The position numbers and the translations under genes were made by a program. The notes beneath the pieces were generated by a model. It saw only the letters and a program-made list of their open reading frames with translations, made no database searches and was not told the origin of the DNA. Shown here one piece after another: positions 53,017-63,074 of a DNA stretch of 64,000 bases. Location: contig NZ_BJOV01000003.1 in NCBI RefSeq assembly GCF_009932475.1, positions 124,001-188,000 of the forward strand, in the 5' to 3' direction. The stretch's first letter is position 1. Each line of letters starts with the position of its first letter. The DNA is from Gordonia spumicola (GTDB lineage Bacteria; Actinomycetota; Actinomycetes; Mycobacteriales; Mycobacteriaceae).

Positions 53017-53368
53017 CGGGGAGCCTTTCGGTGGCGGTCGAGCGGTGATGCCCTTCACATTGCCGACCCCCACACCCTGTGAGCTACGACATAGTGATCC
53101 GTCTTTTTCGGTTCGTCGACGCTCTCCGGTGCATATTGCACACTCGACATAGTCAAATGACCTACTTTGCGTGTTACGGCTTCTACCTTTGGTTATGCGA
53201 GTTCACCGGCGATCGACATCGGGCCTTGACTGTGAGCACAGTCACGATCTATGTTCGTCAATGTCATTTGACCTAGTTATCTGACCAACTCTGAGTGAGT
53301 CGCCGTGACGCACCCCGACTCCGGCGCGTTCCACAGGAGATCCCCCCACTATCGATAGGAGCCCGATC
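53017..53368. promoter_or_regulatory. 352-bp divergent control region of the amine/ketone operons
   Basis: An AT-richer gap between the monooxygenase (minus) and the membrane-protein gene (plus). It holds inverted repeat GTGCA-TAT-TGCAC (53129-53141), two GTCA-WW-TGAC sites (53152-53161 and 53263-53272), the palindrome TGACTGTG-AG-CACAGTCA (53227-53244), and two copies of CGACATAGT (53087-53095 and 53145-53153). The latter read as -10-like ACTATGTCG on the minus strand. The density of symmetric sites marks it as the main switch for both operons. Confidence 0.7.
53226..53255 (+). promoter_or_regulatory. Promoter with embedded operator for the amine-oxidase operon
   Basis: A -35-like TTGACT (53226-53231) and -10-like TATGTT (53250-53255), 18 bp apart, read toward the gene at 53369. 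The 18-bp inverted repeat TGACTGTGAGCACAGTCA (53227-53244) overlaps the -35 and spacer, which is a typical repressor position. A GTCATTTGAC site follows at the presumed transcription start. Confidence 0.55.
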
Positions 53369-54073
53369 ATGGGTGAAACACTCTTCCTCCTGGCCGATCT
53401 GTTGATGATCGTCGCCGGCTACACCGCAGGCTGGAAGTTCCTGCGGCGCTACGGCAACTACCTCCTCGGCGTGGAGTGGCTGATCGTCGCGACATCGGGA
53501 CTCAACTTCCTGATCTGGGCCCTCCTCGGCTCCAACGAGCACAGCGCGCAGTACAACGTCGCATTCTTCTTCGACGCGTTCTCCCGATCGATCGGCATCA
53601 CCCTGCTGCTCGTCGTCGGGCTCATGCGGGTGACACACCGCTACAAGCCGGGCATCGCCGTGGACGTCGCGCTGTTCGCCCTGGCGATCGGCGCCGGCCT
53701 GTACCTGTCGCAGGAGAAGTTCCGCAATCACGATCTGCACGTCGGCCCCGCCACCTTCTACCTGGTCGCGAACCTGTTGACCCTGGTGTTCCTCGGCTAC
53801 TTCGCGTGGCGACTGTGGACGATCGGCGCACGGCGGGTCGTGATCGCCACCGCCCTCGTCAGCCTCGCAGCGACGTCGGTCGCCGTGTTCTACGACTTCT
53901 TCCCGTGGTCGTTCGACGACGAGAGCCGCAGCCTGTTCTACGCCTACGCGCTGGCCGTGTGGGGCTTCCAGCTCTGGATCTACTACCTCGGCTACCGCGC
54001 GCTGGACGACCACAACGCGGCGATCGATCACACCGCCATCGCGAACGATCGCACCGCGCAGACCGTGCGCTGA
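53369..54073 (+). CDS. Integral membrane protein of unknown function
   Basis: A 234-residue protein with about seven hydrophobic segments (around residues 5-20, 32-53, 72-88, 97-114, 125-146, 157-175 and 192-208). The C-terminal tail is soluble. Conserved-looking polar residues within helices are few. No transporter family was recognised. It is the first gene of the plus-strand operon, 30 bp before the amine oxidase. A role in sensing, substrate entry or electron transfer is possible but unsupported. Confidence 0.6.
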   Translation: MGETLFLLADLLMIVAGYTAGWKFLRRYGNYLLGVEWLIVATSGLNFLIWALLGSNEHSAQYNVAFFFDAFSRSIGITLLLVVGLMRVTHRYKPGIAVDVALFALAIGAGLYLSQEKFRNHDLHVGPATFYLVANLLTLVFLGYFAWRLWTIGARRVVIATALVSLAATSVAVFYDFFPWSFDDESRSLFYAYALAVWGFQLWIYYLGYRALDDHNAAIDHTAIANDRTAQTVR

Positions 54074-54103
54074 CCGCCCCTTCCACTCCGAAAGAAGAAC
54101 ACA

Positions 54104-55453
54104 ATGACAAGAACCGAAGCAGACGTCGTCGTCATCGGCGGCGGGATGGCGGGCCTCGTGGCGGCCACAACGCTGGCAGCGCAGGGAAAGGACATCGTCG
54201 TCCTGGAGGCGGCGGAACGGATCGGCGGCCGAGTGGAATCGGTGCGCAAGGGCGACTACTGGCTCAACGTCGGCACCCAGTTCACCGAAGGCACCGGCAC
54301 GCTGATCGACAAACTCGACGAGCACGGCATCGTCCGCGGCACTCTCGCGGGCAAGAAGATCGGTCTCGATCTCGGTGACGGCGAGGTCCTCGACACCGGC
54401 AACCCGGTGTCGCTGATGCTCAACGCCGCGATGACCATGTCCGACCGGATCGGCCTCGCCAAAGTCGGAGCCCGGATCATCAACGGCGCCGTCTGGCTCG
54501 ATCCGCGCTTCGAGAACACGGCCCTCGGCCGGCGATACCGCGCCTTCCTCGACAAGAAGACCGGCGACTACCTGTTGGGCGGCGTGCGATCGGACGTCGC
54601 CCGGGCGATGGTGCAGGCGTGGAGCGGCCAGTGGATGGGCTGTGATCCGGAGGAGACCGCCGCGGGACAGTTCGTCTTCTCCGTCGGTATGGCGATCGCC
54701 GATCCGGCGAAGGTCCCGAACTTCTCGCTCCCCGAGGGAGGCAATCAGACCCTGACCGACGTGCTCGCATCGGACCTCGGGGACCGTGTCCGACTGGGTT
54801 CGACGGTCCGCGCCGTGCACTGGGCCGATGACTCGGTCACTGTCCACTACGCCGACGCGGACGGTGTCCACGAACTCCACGCCCAACGTGCCGTGATCGC
54901 CGTGCCCGCCGACATCGCGGCCGCACTCCTGCCCGAACTGCCACCGTCGTACCGCACAGCGCTCGATCAGATCAGCTATGGCCGCTACGTGATCGTCGGC
55001 TACTTCACCGAGGAGAACGGCCCCGCACGCTGGGACGACTTCTACGGCGTCTCGACACCGACGCGCGCGTTCCAGGCGATGTTCAACCACGCCGCGGCGC
55101 TGCGCACGGGCGAGCGGAGGCCGGGCGGCGCGCTCGCATGCTTCGCCGGAGGCTCGAAAGCAGACGCGCTGATGGACCTCTCCGACGACGAGATCGTCGA
55201 CAGGTTCAACCGCGACCTCCTGGAGGTGTATCCCGAGCTCGAGGGCAAGCTCGGCACCCCCATCGTCCGCAAGCACCACCGGGTGGTGCCGTACTGGGGT
55301 CCCGGAGGTCGCGCCACACTGCCGACATTGCGCGAACCTCTCGGACCGATCCACTTCGCCGGCGACTACCTGCTCGACGTCCCATCGCTGGCCGACGCCG
55401 CGGAGTCCGGCGAACGGGCCGCCCAGGCCATCGCGGCGGGACTCCGACCATGA
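54104..55453 (+). CDS. Flavin-dependent monoamine oxidase-like protein
   Basis: A 449-residue flavoprotein. The FAD-binding motif GGGMAGLVAA (residues 12-21) and the monoamine-oxidase signature EAAERIGGRVES (about 35-46) are clear. The C-terminal FAD block reads IHFAGDYLLDVPSLADAAESGERAA. Family members oxidise primary or secondary amines to imines with release of H2O2. The usual covalent-flavin cysteine context is not seen. It lies in a divergent operon opposite a Baeyer-Villiger monooxygenase, so it could generate the ketone that enzyme uses. Its stop overlaps the next start (ATGA). Confidence 0.85.
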   Translation: MTRTEADVVVIGGGMAGLVAATTLAAQGKDIVVLEAAERIGGRVESVRKGDYWLNVGTQFTEGTGTLIDKLDEHGIVRGTLAGKKIGLDLGDGEVLDTGNPVSLMLNAAMTMSDRIGLAKVGARIINGAVWLDPRFENTALGRRYRAFLDKKTGDYLLGGVRSDVARAMVQAWSGQWMGCDPEETAAGQFVFSVGMAIADPAKVPNFSLPEGGNQTLTDVLASDLGDRVRLGSTVRAVHWADDSVTVHYADADGVHELHAQRAVIAVPADIAAALLPELPPSYRTALDQISYGRYVIVGYFTEENGPARWDDFYGVSTPTRAFQAMFNHAAALRTGERRPGGALACFAGGSKADALMDLSDDEIVDRFNRDLLEVYPELEGKLGTPIVRKHHRVVPYWGPGGRATLPTLREPLGPIHFAGDYLLDVPSLADAAESGERAAQAIAAGLRP

Positions 55454-56778
55454 ACACGACGATTCTGCACGAGACCGGCTGGGCCGGACCGCCGGCCGCC
55501 GTCGAACCACGCCTCCTCGAGGAGGTGCGATGCGATGTGGTGGTGATCGGCGGCGGAGCGGGCGGCATGTCAGCCGCGATACGGCTGGCCGAGAACGGCG
55601 CGGACGTGGTTCTGGTCGAGGCCCGCACCCTCGGGTGGGGCGCGAGCGGACGCAATGCCGGCTACATCACCAACTCGATCGCCGCCGACCCGGAGATGCT
55701 GAAGTATCTGCTCAAGCCCGACCGGCTCCAATCGCTGTACCGCTACGCCCACAACGCGGTCCTCTTCGCGGAGGACGCGATCGAGCGGCACGGCATCGAA
55801 TGCGGACACGTCAAGACCGGAATCGTCATGGCTGCGGTCACGAACGGACAACTGCGTCGCGCACGTCGCATCGCCGACGTCCTGTCCGAATCCGGAGCAC
55901 ACGCCGAGTTCGTCGACGGTCGCGAGGCCGGCCTGCCCGACGGCTTCCTCGGCGGAGTCCGCGAAGGTGTCGGCGGAACCGTCAACCCGGGCGAGTTCGT
56001 TCTGGGCCTGCGCGCGGCGACCATCGCCGCCGGAGTGCGCGTGTATGAATACACGCCGGCGCGCGACGTGCACGACACGGGAGACGGGGTCACCGTTCTG
56101 ACTCCCGGCGGCTCCGTGCACGCCGACCGCGCGCTCCTCATGACCAACGCAGACACCGGATCCCTGTCGATCGCGCCGAAGAACATCGCCACTCCGGCGT
56201 ACACGTCGCTCCTCGAGACCGAGCCCATCACGCCGGAGCTCCTCGACGAGATCGGGTGGACCAGCCGTGCGCCGATGGTCTCGCTCCACATGATCATCGA
56301 GAACCACCGCGTCACACCGCGCGGGACCGTCGTCTTCGGTACCCGACGAGTGGAGGCGGGCCGCAACCCTCTCCCCGACCGGGCGCCGTCACGGGCCGTC
56401 ATCACCGACCTCATCCGCGGATTCGGCGAGCGCTTCCCCGGTCTCGGTGATGTGCGGTTCCAGAGCGTGTGGGGAGGATGGATCTCGATGAGTTCGACCT
56501 GGCTGCCCGCGGCGGGCGAGGCGTCCCGGAACGTCCTCTACTCCCAGGCGTGCAACGGCCACGGATTCGCTCAGGCCCAGTACGTGGGGCACATGCTCGC
56601 CGAACATGCCGGAGGAGCACCACGCCACGACGACCTCGACGCGATCTGGCATGGCGACAAACGGTTCTGGCCCGGGCTCGTCAGCAACCCCGTGCTGTAC
56701 GCGGGGTGGCTCGCCGACCGTACGGCCGACCGTTTGTCGGCGCTCGTCGGCCGAACGGGCACCGCCGACCACGGATGA
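55450..56778 (+). CDS. FAD-dependent oxidoreductase, PuuB/DAO-like
   Basis: A 442-residue flavoprotein of the DAO fold. The FAD motif VVVIGGGAGGMSAAIRL is at about residues 30-46 and EARTLGWGASGRNAGYITNSI is typical of gamma-glutamylputrescine oxidase (PuuB) relatives. The C-terminal region YSQACNGHGFAQAQYVGHMLAE is also characteristic. It would oxidise the free amine of a gamma-glutamyl-diamine or a related secondary amine. Together with the GS-like ligase, aldehyde dehydrogenase, PuuD-like hydrolase and permease on the other strand, it completes a PuuA-B-C-D-P set. Confidence 0.85.
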   Translation: MNTTILHETGWAGPPAAVEPRLLEEVRCDVVVIGGGAGGMSAAIRLAENGADVVLVEARTLGWGASGRNAGYITNSIAADPEMLKYLLKPDRLQSLYRYAHNAVLFAEDAIERHGIECGHVKTGIVMAAVTNGQLRRARRIADVLSESGAHAEFVDGREAGLPDGFLGGVREGVGGTVNPGEFVLGLRAATIAAGVRVYEYTPARDVHDTGDGVTVLTPGGSVHADRALLMTNADTGSLSIAPKNIATPAYTSLLETEPITPELLDEIGWTSRAPMVSLHMIIENHRVTPRGTVVFGTRRVEAGRNPLPDRAPSRAVITDLIRGFGERFPGLGDVRFQSVWGGWISMSSTWLPAAGEASRNVLYSQACNGHGFAQAQYVGHMLAEHAGGAPRHDDLDAIWHGDKRFWPGLVSNPVLYAGWLADRTADRLSALVGRTGTADHG

Positions 56779-56843
56779 GGTCCGCTGTCGGGTCGGGACG
56801 AACGCCCCATGTCCCGACCCGCCGCACATGCGAGGATCGGCTG

Positions 56844-57347
56844 ATGAGTGTTCTCGTGATCGTCGAGTCGTACTTCGGCTGCACGTGGCGGATCGGCGAG
56901 GCGATCGCCACCGCGGTCCCCGACGCCACACTCCTCCGGTCCGACGACGCCCCGACCGTCGTCGATCCGAGTGTGCGGCTGGTGATCCTCGGCGCGCCGA
57001 CCCACGCGTTCACGCTCCCCACCGACAGCAGTCGCACCGACGCGGCACGACGCCGTTCGACGGGCGCCGATGCGGCCCACGCCGCTGGGTTCGATGCGAG
57101 CAGGCGGGGCGTGCGCGAATGGATCGCAGCGGCCGAGATCCCCGCCACCGCCCGCGTCGTCACGTTCGACACCGCGGCGGGGGCGTGGGCGGCACTGGGC
57201 CGATCGTCGAGGAAGGCCGCTCGCCGACTACGCGCCGCGGGCGTCGACGCCAAGACGGGCCCGTCCTTCCGCGTCACCACCGACGACGTCCTGCGTGACG
57301 GCGAATGCGAACGGGCCGCGGCCTGGGCGGGCGGTCTCGCCGACTGA
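56844..57347 (+). CDS. Flavodoxin-like protein
   Basis: A 167-residue protein. The N-terminal strand-loop MSVLVIVESYFGCTWRIGEAIATAV is the FMN-phosphate loop region of flavodoxins, though the usual S/T-x-T-G-x-T is replaced by ESYFGCTW. LVILGAPTHAFTLP (about residues 46-59) and VVTFDTAAG supply the isoalloxazine loops. It may carry electrons or be a flavodoxin-fold protein of another use. It follows the FAD oxidase by 65 bp and converges with the ABC-F gene (seven-base gap). Confidence 0.7.
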   Translation: MSVLVIVESYFGCTWRIGEAIATAVPDATLLRSDDAPTVVDPSVRLVILGAPTHAFTLPTDSSRTDAARRRSTGADAAHAAGFDASRRGVREWIAAAEIPATARVVTFDTAAGAWAALGRSSRKAARRLRAAGVDAKTGPSFRVTTDDVLRDGECERAAAWAGGLAD

Positions 57348-57354
57348 GCGACCC

Positions 57355-59154
57355 TCAGCCCACGAGCTCGGACAGTTCCAGCCAGCGTTCTTCGAGATCG
57401 TCGACCTCCGCCTGCGCCGCGTTGAGTTTCGCGGTCAGCTCACCGAGTCCGGTGTAGTCGCTCTGGTCGTGGGCCGCCATCTTGTCGTGGAGCGTGGCGA
57501 TCTGACCGTTCAACTTCTCCATCTTGCGTTCGACGGCGTTGAACTCCTTGCGCGCGGCCTGATGCTCGGCGGCGCTGGTCTGCGAGGCGGCCGCCGAAGC
57601 GGCGGGCTTCGACGGTGACGCGGGCTTGGAGTCGACGGCGCGTCGTTCCAGGTACTGGTCCACTCCGCGCGGCAGATTGGTGAGCTTCCCGTCGCCGAAC
57701 AGCGCCCACGTGGAGTCGCAGATCCGCTCGATCAGGTAACGGTCGTGGCTGATCACCACGAGCGTGCCCGCCCACGAGTCGAGGAGGTCCTCGACCTGCT
57801 GCAGGGTGTCGATGTCGAGGTCGTTGGTCGGCTCGTCGAGCAGCAGCACGTTCGGCTCGCTCATCAGGACAGCCGTGAACTGCAGACGACGGCGTTCGCC
57901 GCCCGACAGGTCGCCGACGGGCGTCCGCTGTCGCGCGGGCGAGAATCCGAGCCGCTCGCACAGCTGGCTCGCCGAGAGTTCCTTGTCGCCGAGCATGATG
58001 TGCCCGGCGACGGCCTCGACCACCTCGATCAGGCGCAGCGACTCGTCGAGGTCGTCGAGTTCCTGCCGCAGCCAGCCGATGGAGACCGTCTTGCCTTCGA
58101 TGCGTCGGCCCGGTGTCACTGGCACGTCGCCCGCGAGGGCACGCAGGAGCGTCGTCTTGCCGGAGCCGTTGACGCCGACGAGACCGATCCGCTCGCCCGG
58201 TGCGAGACGCCACGTGGTGTCGTCGAGCAGCACCCGGCCCGGCTCGCCGTTCGACGACGGCGTGGTCAGGCGGGCGTTCTCCAGCTCGATCGCGACCCGG
58301 CCGAGACGCCGCTTCGCGAACGCCGACAGGGCGACGCTGTCGCGGGGCGGCGGCACGTCGGAGATCAGCTTCTCGGCCGCCTCGATGCGGTACTTGGGCT
58401 TGGACGTGCGGGCCGGGGCCCCACGACGCAGCCACGCCAGCTCCTTGCGCGCCAGGTTGCGGCGACGTTCCTCGGCGGCGTCTGCCTGCCGGTTGCGTTC
58501 GGCGCGCGCGAACACCCAGTCGTTGTAGCCGCCCTCGTACTCGTCGACCCGGCCCGAGTGGACCTCCCACGTGCGGGTGGCGATGGTGTCGAGGAACCAG
58601 CGGTCGTGCGTGACGACGAGCAGCGCGCTGCGTCGGTCGACGAGGTGCTCGGCGAGCCAATGCACGCCCTCGATGTCGAGGTGGTTGGTCGGCTCGTCGA
58701 GGATCAGCAGGTCGGCGTCCGTGATGAGCGCGGCGGCGAGAGCCGTGCGTCGACGCTGACCGCCCGACAGTTCGGTCACCTTGCGGTCGAGCAGACCGTC
58801 GATGCCGATGCCTGCGAGGATGCCGCGGATCCGGGCGTCCGACGCCCACTCGTGCTCGGCCACACCCACGCCGACGACGACGTCGGCCACCGTCTGGTCC
58901 TCGGGCATCTCACCGCGCTGGGTGACCGTCGCGACCACCGCGCCGCCCACCCGCGACACGCGACCGGAGTCGGGTTCGGTGATGCCCGCGAGTATCTCCA
59001 GCAGCGTCGTCTTTCCTCCGCCGTTGAGACCGACGACGCCGATCCGTTCGCCTTCGTGGACGCCGACGCTCACGTCGTCGAGCAGCGCGCGGATGCCGAA
59101 GCTCTTGCTGATCTTCTCGGCGGTGATCAGCGACGTGTTGGTGCCGGGGGCCAT
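57355..59154 (-). CDS. ABC-F family ATPase (ribosome-associated type)
   Basis: A 599-residue soluble protein with two ABC domains and no membrane part. The first has GLNGGGKTT (residues 42-50) and LSGGQRRR; the second has GVNGSGKTT (about 341-349) and LSGGERRR. The linker between them carries charged helices (NRQADAAEERRRNLARKELAWLRRG). The C-terminal 80 residues form a coiled coil, as in Uup. ABC-F proteins act on the ribosome, either as translation factors or for antibiotic protection. The subfamily is Uup-like by its C-terminal arm. It follows ispE by 28 bp. Confidence 0.9.
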   Translation of the reverse strand: MAPGTNTSLITAEKISKSFGIRALLDDVSVGVHEGERIGVVGLNGGGKTTLLEILAGITEPDSGRVSRVGGAVVATVTQRGEMPEDQTVADVVVGVGVAEHEWASDARIRGILAGIGIDGLLDRKVTELSGGQRRRTALAAALITDADLLILDEPTNHLDIEGVHWLAEHLVDRRSALLVVTHDRWFLDTIATRTWEVHSGRVDEYEGGYNDWVFARAERNRQADAAEERRRNLARKELAWLRRGAPARTSKPKYRIEAAEKLISDVPPPRDSVALSAFAKRRLGRVAIELENARLTTPSSNGEPGRVLLDDTTWRLAPGERIGLVGVNGSGKTTLLRALAGDVPVTPGRRIEGKTVSIGWLRQELDDLDESLRLIEVVEAVAGHIMLGDKELSASQLCERLGFSPARQRTPVGDLSGGERRRLQFTAVLMSEPNVLLLDEPTNDLDIDTLQQVEDLLDSWAGTLVVISHDRYLIERICDSTWALFGDGKLTNLPRGVDQYLERRAVDSKPASPSKPAASAAASQTSAAEHQAARKEFNAVERKMEKLNGQIATLHDKMAAHDQSDYTGLGELTAKLNAAQAEVDDLEERWLELSELVG

Positions 59155-59182
59155 GATGCGGGGTGTCTTTCTCTCGAGACGG

Positions 59183-60100
59183 TCAGGGTTGGGGGATCAG
59201 GCGCGCGCCCGCGACGGGACCGGACGCGGTCCGCACGGCCTTGGCGACGCCCGAGCCGGACAGTTCGGCGGCCACCGAGACGGCGGCGTCGGAGTCGGCG
59301 CACAGGAACGCGCAGGTGGGGCCGGAGCCTGAGACGATGCCGGCGAGCGCGCCCGCTTCACGCCCGGCGCGCAGCGTGCGACGCAGCATCGGCTGCAGCG
59401 ACAGTGCGGCGGGCTGAAGGTCGTTGTGCAGCAGCGGCGCGACAGTCCGCACGTCGCCGGAGGCGATCGCCACCATCAGGGCGTCGGGTCTGGCCGTGCC
59501 CGCATCGTCGGGCAGGTCGCCCGCCTCGCGGAGACGGTCCAGCTCGCGGTAGACGGCAGGCGTCGACAGCCCGGTGCCGGAGACGGCGAGCACCCAGTGG
59601 AACTCGCCGCGGTGCAGGACGGGCAACAGCTTCTCGCCGCGGCCGGTGCCGAGTGCGGCCCCGCCGGTCAGCGAGAACGGGACGTCGGAGCCGAGGTCGG
59701 CGGCGATGTCGAGGAGCTCGGTGCGCGGCAGGTCCGCCCGCCACAGGCGTGCGGCGGCGAGCAGCGCGCCCGCGGCGTCGGCCGAGCCGCCCGCCATGCC
59801 GCCCGCGACGGGTATGTGCTTGTCGATGGTGATCGCGACGTTCGGATCGTCGCCCGTCCGTGCGGCGAGGGCGGCCACCGCGCGAGCCGCGAGGTTCGTC
59901 GCGTCGGCGGGCACCGCACGGCGGTTCTCGCCGGTGATCGTCAAGGTGAGCGCGTCCGACGGGCGGACCGTCACGTCGTCGTACAGGGACAACGCGCAGA
60001 ACAGCGTCGACAGTTCGTGGAAGCCGTCGTCGCGCAGCGGTCCGACGCCCAGGTGCAGATTGATCTTCGCGGGGACGCGCGCGGTGGCGCCGCCGATCAC
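59183..60100 (-). CDS. ispE: 4-diphosphocytidyl-2-C-methyl-D-erythritol kinase
   Basis: A 305-residue GHMP kinase of normal length. Catalytic Lys12 in PAKINLHL and Asp139 in GSDVPF are present, as is the ATP loop [16 protein letters not shown] (about residues 96-111). It phosphorylates CDP-methylerythritol in the non-mevalonate isoprenoid pathway. The GTG start overlaps the rsmA stop (GTGA). The order tatD-rpfB-rsmA-ispE is the same as in M. tuberculosis. Confidence 0.96.
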   Translation of the reverse strand: MIGGATARVPAKINLHLGVGPLRDDGFHELSTLFCALSLYDDVTVRPSDALTLTITGENRRAVPADATNLAARAVAALAARTGDDPNVAITIDKHIPVAGGMAGGSADAAGALLAAARLWRADLPRTELLDIAADLGSDVPFSLTGGAALGTGRGEKLLPVLHRGEFHWVLAVSGTGLSTPAVYRELDRLREAGDLPDDAGTARPDALMVAIASGDVRTVAPLLHNDLQPAALSLQPMLRRTLRAGREAGALAGIVSGSGPTCAFLCADSDAAVSVAAELSGSGVAKAVRTASGPVAGARLIPQP

Positions 60101-60963
60101 CGGGCCGCCGCCTGCGCCTGTGCGAGTCGCACGAAGTCGTCGACGGCGAGACGCTCACCGCGGATGCCGGGATCGATGTCGGCGGACCGCAGCAGTTCCT
60201 CGGCCTGTGCCGGGCTGCCCGCCCAGGCGGCGAGCGCCGAGCGCATGGTCTTGCGGCGTTGGGAGAACGCGGCGTCGATCGCGGCGAACGTCCGACGCCG
60301 GTGGTCGTCGTCGTGACCGTACGGGTCGGTGCGCTCCACCCGGACCAGACCCGACTCGATCTTGGGTTCGGGCCAGAAGACGTGCTTGCCGATCGAGCCC
60401 GCGCGCGTGACGTCGCCGTAGTAGCGGGCCTTGACGCTGGGCACACCGTAGATGCGTCCGCCCGGCGTCGCGGCGAGCCTGTCCGCCACCTCGGCCTGCA
60501 CCATCACCAATGCCGTCCGCAGGGTCGGGAACTGGGCCATCAGGTGCAGCAGGACGGGCACTGCCACGTTGTACGGCAGGTTCGCGACCAGCGCCGTCGG
60601 CGTGACGGGCAGGTCGGCGGGCGTCACGGTGAGCGCGTCGGCGAGCACCACGTCGAAGTTCGACGCCTGGTCGGGCGCGAACTCGCCGATCGTCTGCGGC
60701 AGTCGGGCGGCCAGCTTCGGGTCGATCTCGACGGCCACCACGCGCCCGGCGACGCCGAGGAGTGCGAGGGTCAACGAGCCGAGGCCGGGACCGACCTCCA
60801 GAACCACGTCGTCGGGTCCCACCCCGGACGACGTCACGATCCGACGCACGGTGTTGGCGTCGTGCACGAAGTTCTGCCCGAGCGTCTTCGTCGGACGGAC
60901 GTCCAGCTCCGCGGCGAGCGCGCGGATCTCGGCCGGTCCGAGAAGGCGGGGTGGGTTCTGCAT
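60097..60963 (-). CDS. rsmA: 16S rRNA (adenine1518-N6/adenine1519-N6)-dimethyltransferase
   Basis: A 288-residue methyltransferase (KsgA) from the ATG at 60963, with GGAG upstream. The SAM-binding motif [10 protein letters not shown] (residues 56-65), the [11 protein letters not shown]-terminal block and the catalytic NLPYN motif (128-132) are intact. It dimethylates two adenines in helix 45 of 16S rRNA during 30S maturation. It is translationally coupled to ispE downstream and lies 17 bp from the end of rpfB. Confidence 0.96.
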   Translation of the reverse strand: MQNPPRLLGPAEIRALAAELDVRPTKTLGQNFVHDANTVRRIVTSSGVGPDDVVLEVGPGLGSLTLALLGVAGRVVAVEIDPKLAARLPQTIGEFAPDQASNFDVVLADALTVTPADLPVTPTALVANLPYNVAVPVLLHLMAQFPTLRTALVMVQAEVADRLAATPGGRIYGVPSVKARYYGDVTRAGSIGKHVFWPEPKIESGLVRVERTDPYGHDDDHRRRTFAAIDAAFSQRRKTMRSALAAWAGSPAQAEELLRSADIDPGIRGERLAVDDFVRLAQAQAAAR

Positions 60964-60980
60964 GGACTCCAGGATAGGGG

Positions 60981-62099
<1,119 letters not shown>

Positions 62100-62151
62100 T
62101 CATCCTGACGGGTGATTCTTCGATCACGATACGGTAACGAACAGACTGTCG

Positions 62152-63003
62152 TTAGCGCAACGGTAGCGAGTAGGCCCGCCGCGCGTTCGCGCCGAGGATC
62201 GCCGCCATGTCCGCGTCGCCGAGACCCTTCACCGCCGCCAGCGCCCGCGCCGTGTACGGGACGCAATACGACTGATTCGGCTGGCCACGGTAGGGATGCG
62301 GGGTCAGGAAGGGCGCGTCCGTCTCCACCAACATCAGCTCTGGCGGGGTGATGTGCGCGGCCTCACGCAACTCGTCCGAGTTGGCGAACGTCACCGTCCC
62401 CGAGAAGCTCAGGTAGTAGCCGCGGTCGACGCATTCGTCCGCGACGTGACGGTCACCGGAGAAGCAGTGCATCACCACGGTGTCCGGGCTTCCCTCCGCC
62501 TTCAGCACGTCGAGGAGGTCCCGATCGGCGTCCCTGTTGTGGATCATCAACGCCTTGCCGGTCCGCTTCGCGAGGTCGATGTGCCACGCGAAGACGTCGC
62601 GCTGCGTCGACGGATCGGCGCAGTCGTCCGAGCGGGTGGTCCAGTAGTAGTCGAGGCCCGTCTCGCCGACCGCGACCACCCGCGGCTCGGTCAGCATCTG
62701 CTCCAATTCGGCACGCGTCTCGTCGGTCAGGTCACCCGCGTGCGTCGGATGCAGCCCGACCGCGGCGAACGCCCTGCAATCCCACCGCGCGGCCTCGACG
62801 GCCCACCGGGCGTCGACCATGTCGTCGGCGACGGTCACCACATGCGTGACGCCCACCGACTCCGCGTGGTCGAGGATCTCCTTGACGGCCTCCGGCGTCC
62901 GACCGCCGCACGCGGCGAGATGCGTGTGCGCATCGATCAGCCCGGGCAGCGGGGCCGGGTCGGGCGGAGGAAGTCGACGCCTGTCCTTCTTGCTTGAACT
63001 CAC
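62152..63003 (-). CDS. tatD: TatD-family metal-dependent hydrolase
   Basis: A 283-residue TIM-barrel hydrolase, the usual TatD length. Metal ligands are seen in LIDAHTHL (His26 and His28), VGETGLDYYW, MIHNRDADRD, HCFSGD and ETDAPFLTPHPYRG. TatD proteins are Mg-dependent DNases or general phosphoesterases. The GTG at 63003 is chosen because it gives a short lysine-rich N-terminus; there is no good ribosome-binding site and the start is uncertain. The gene is upstream of rpfB on the same strand, as in M. tuberculosis. Confidence 0.92.
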   Translation of the reverse strand: MSSSKKDRRRLPPPDPAPLPGLIDAHTHLAACGGRTPEAVKEILDHAESVGVTHVVTVADDMVDARWAVEAARWDCRAFAAVGLHPTHAGDLTDETRAELEQMLTEPRVVAVGETGLDYYWTTRSDDCADPSTQRDVFAWHIDLAKRTGKALMIHNRDADRDLLDVLKAEGSPDTVVMHCFSGDRHVADECVDRGYYLSFSGTVTFANSDELREAAHITPPELMLVETDAPFLTPHPYRGQPNQSYCVPYTARALAAVKGLGDADMAAILGANARRAYSLPLR

Positions 63004-63074
63004 AGCACCACTGTGCCCGATACGACGGCGACGCTCGCGCCGCCCACCCGAATGACCCGTGAACGCGCAGTCCC

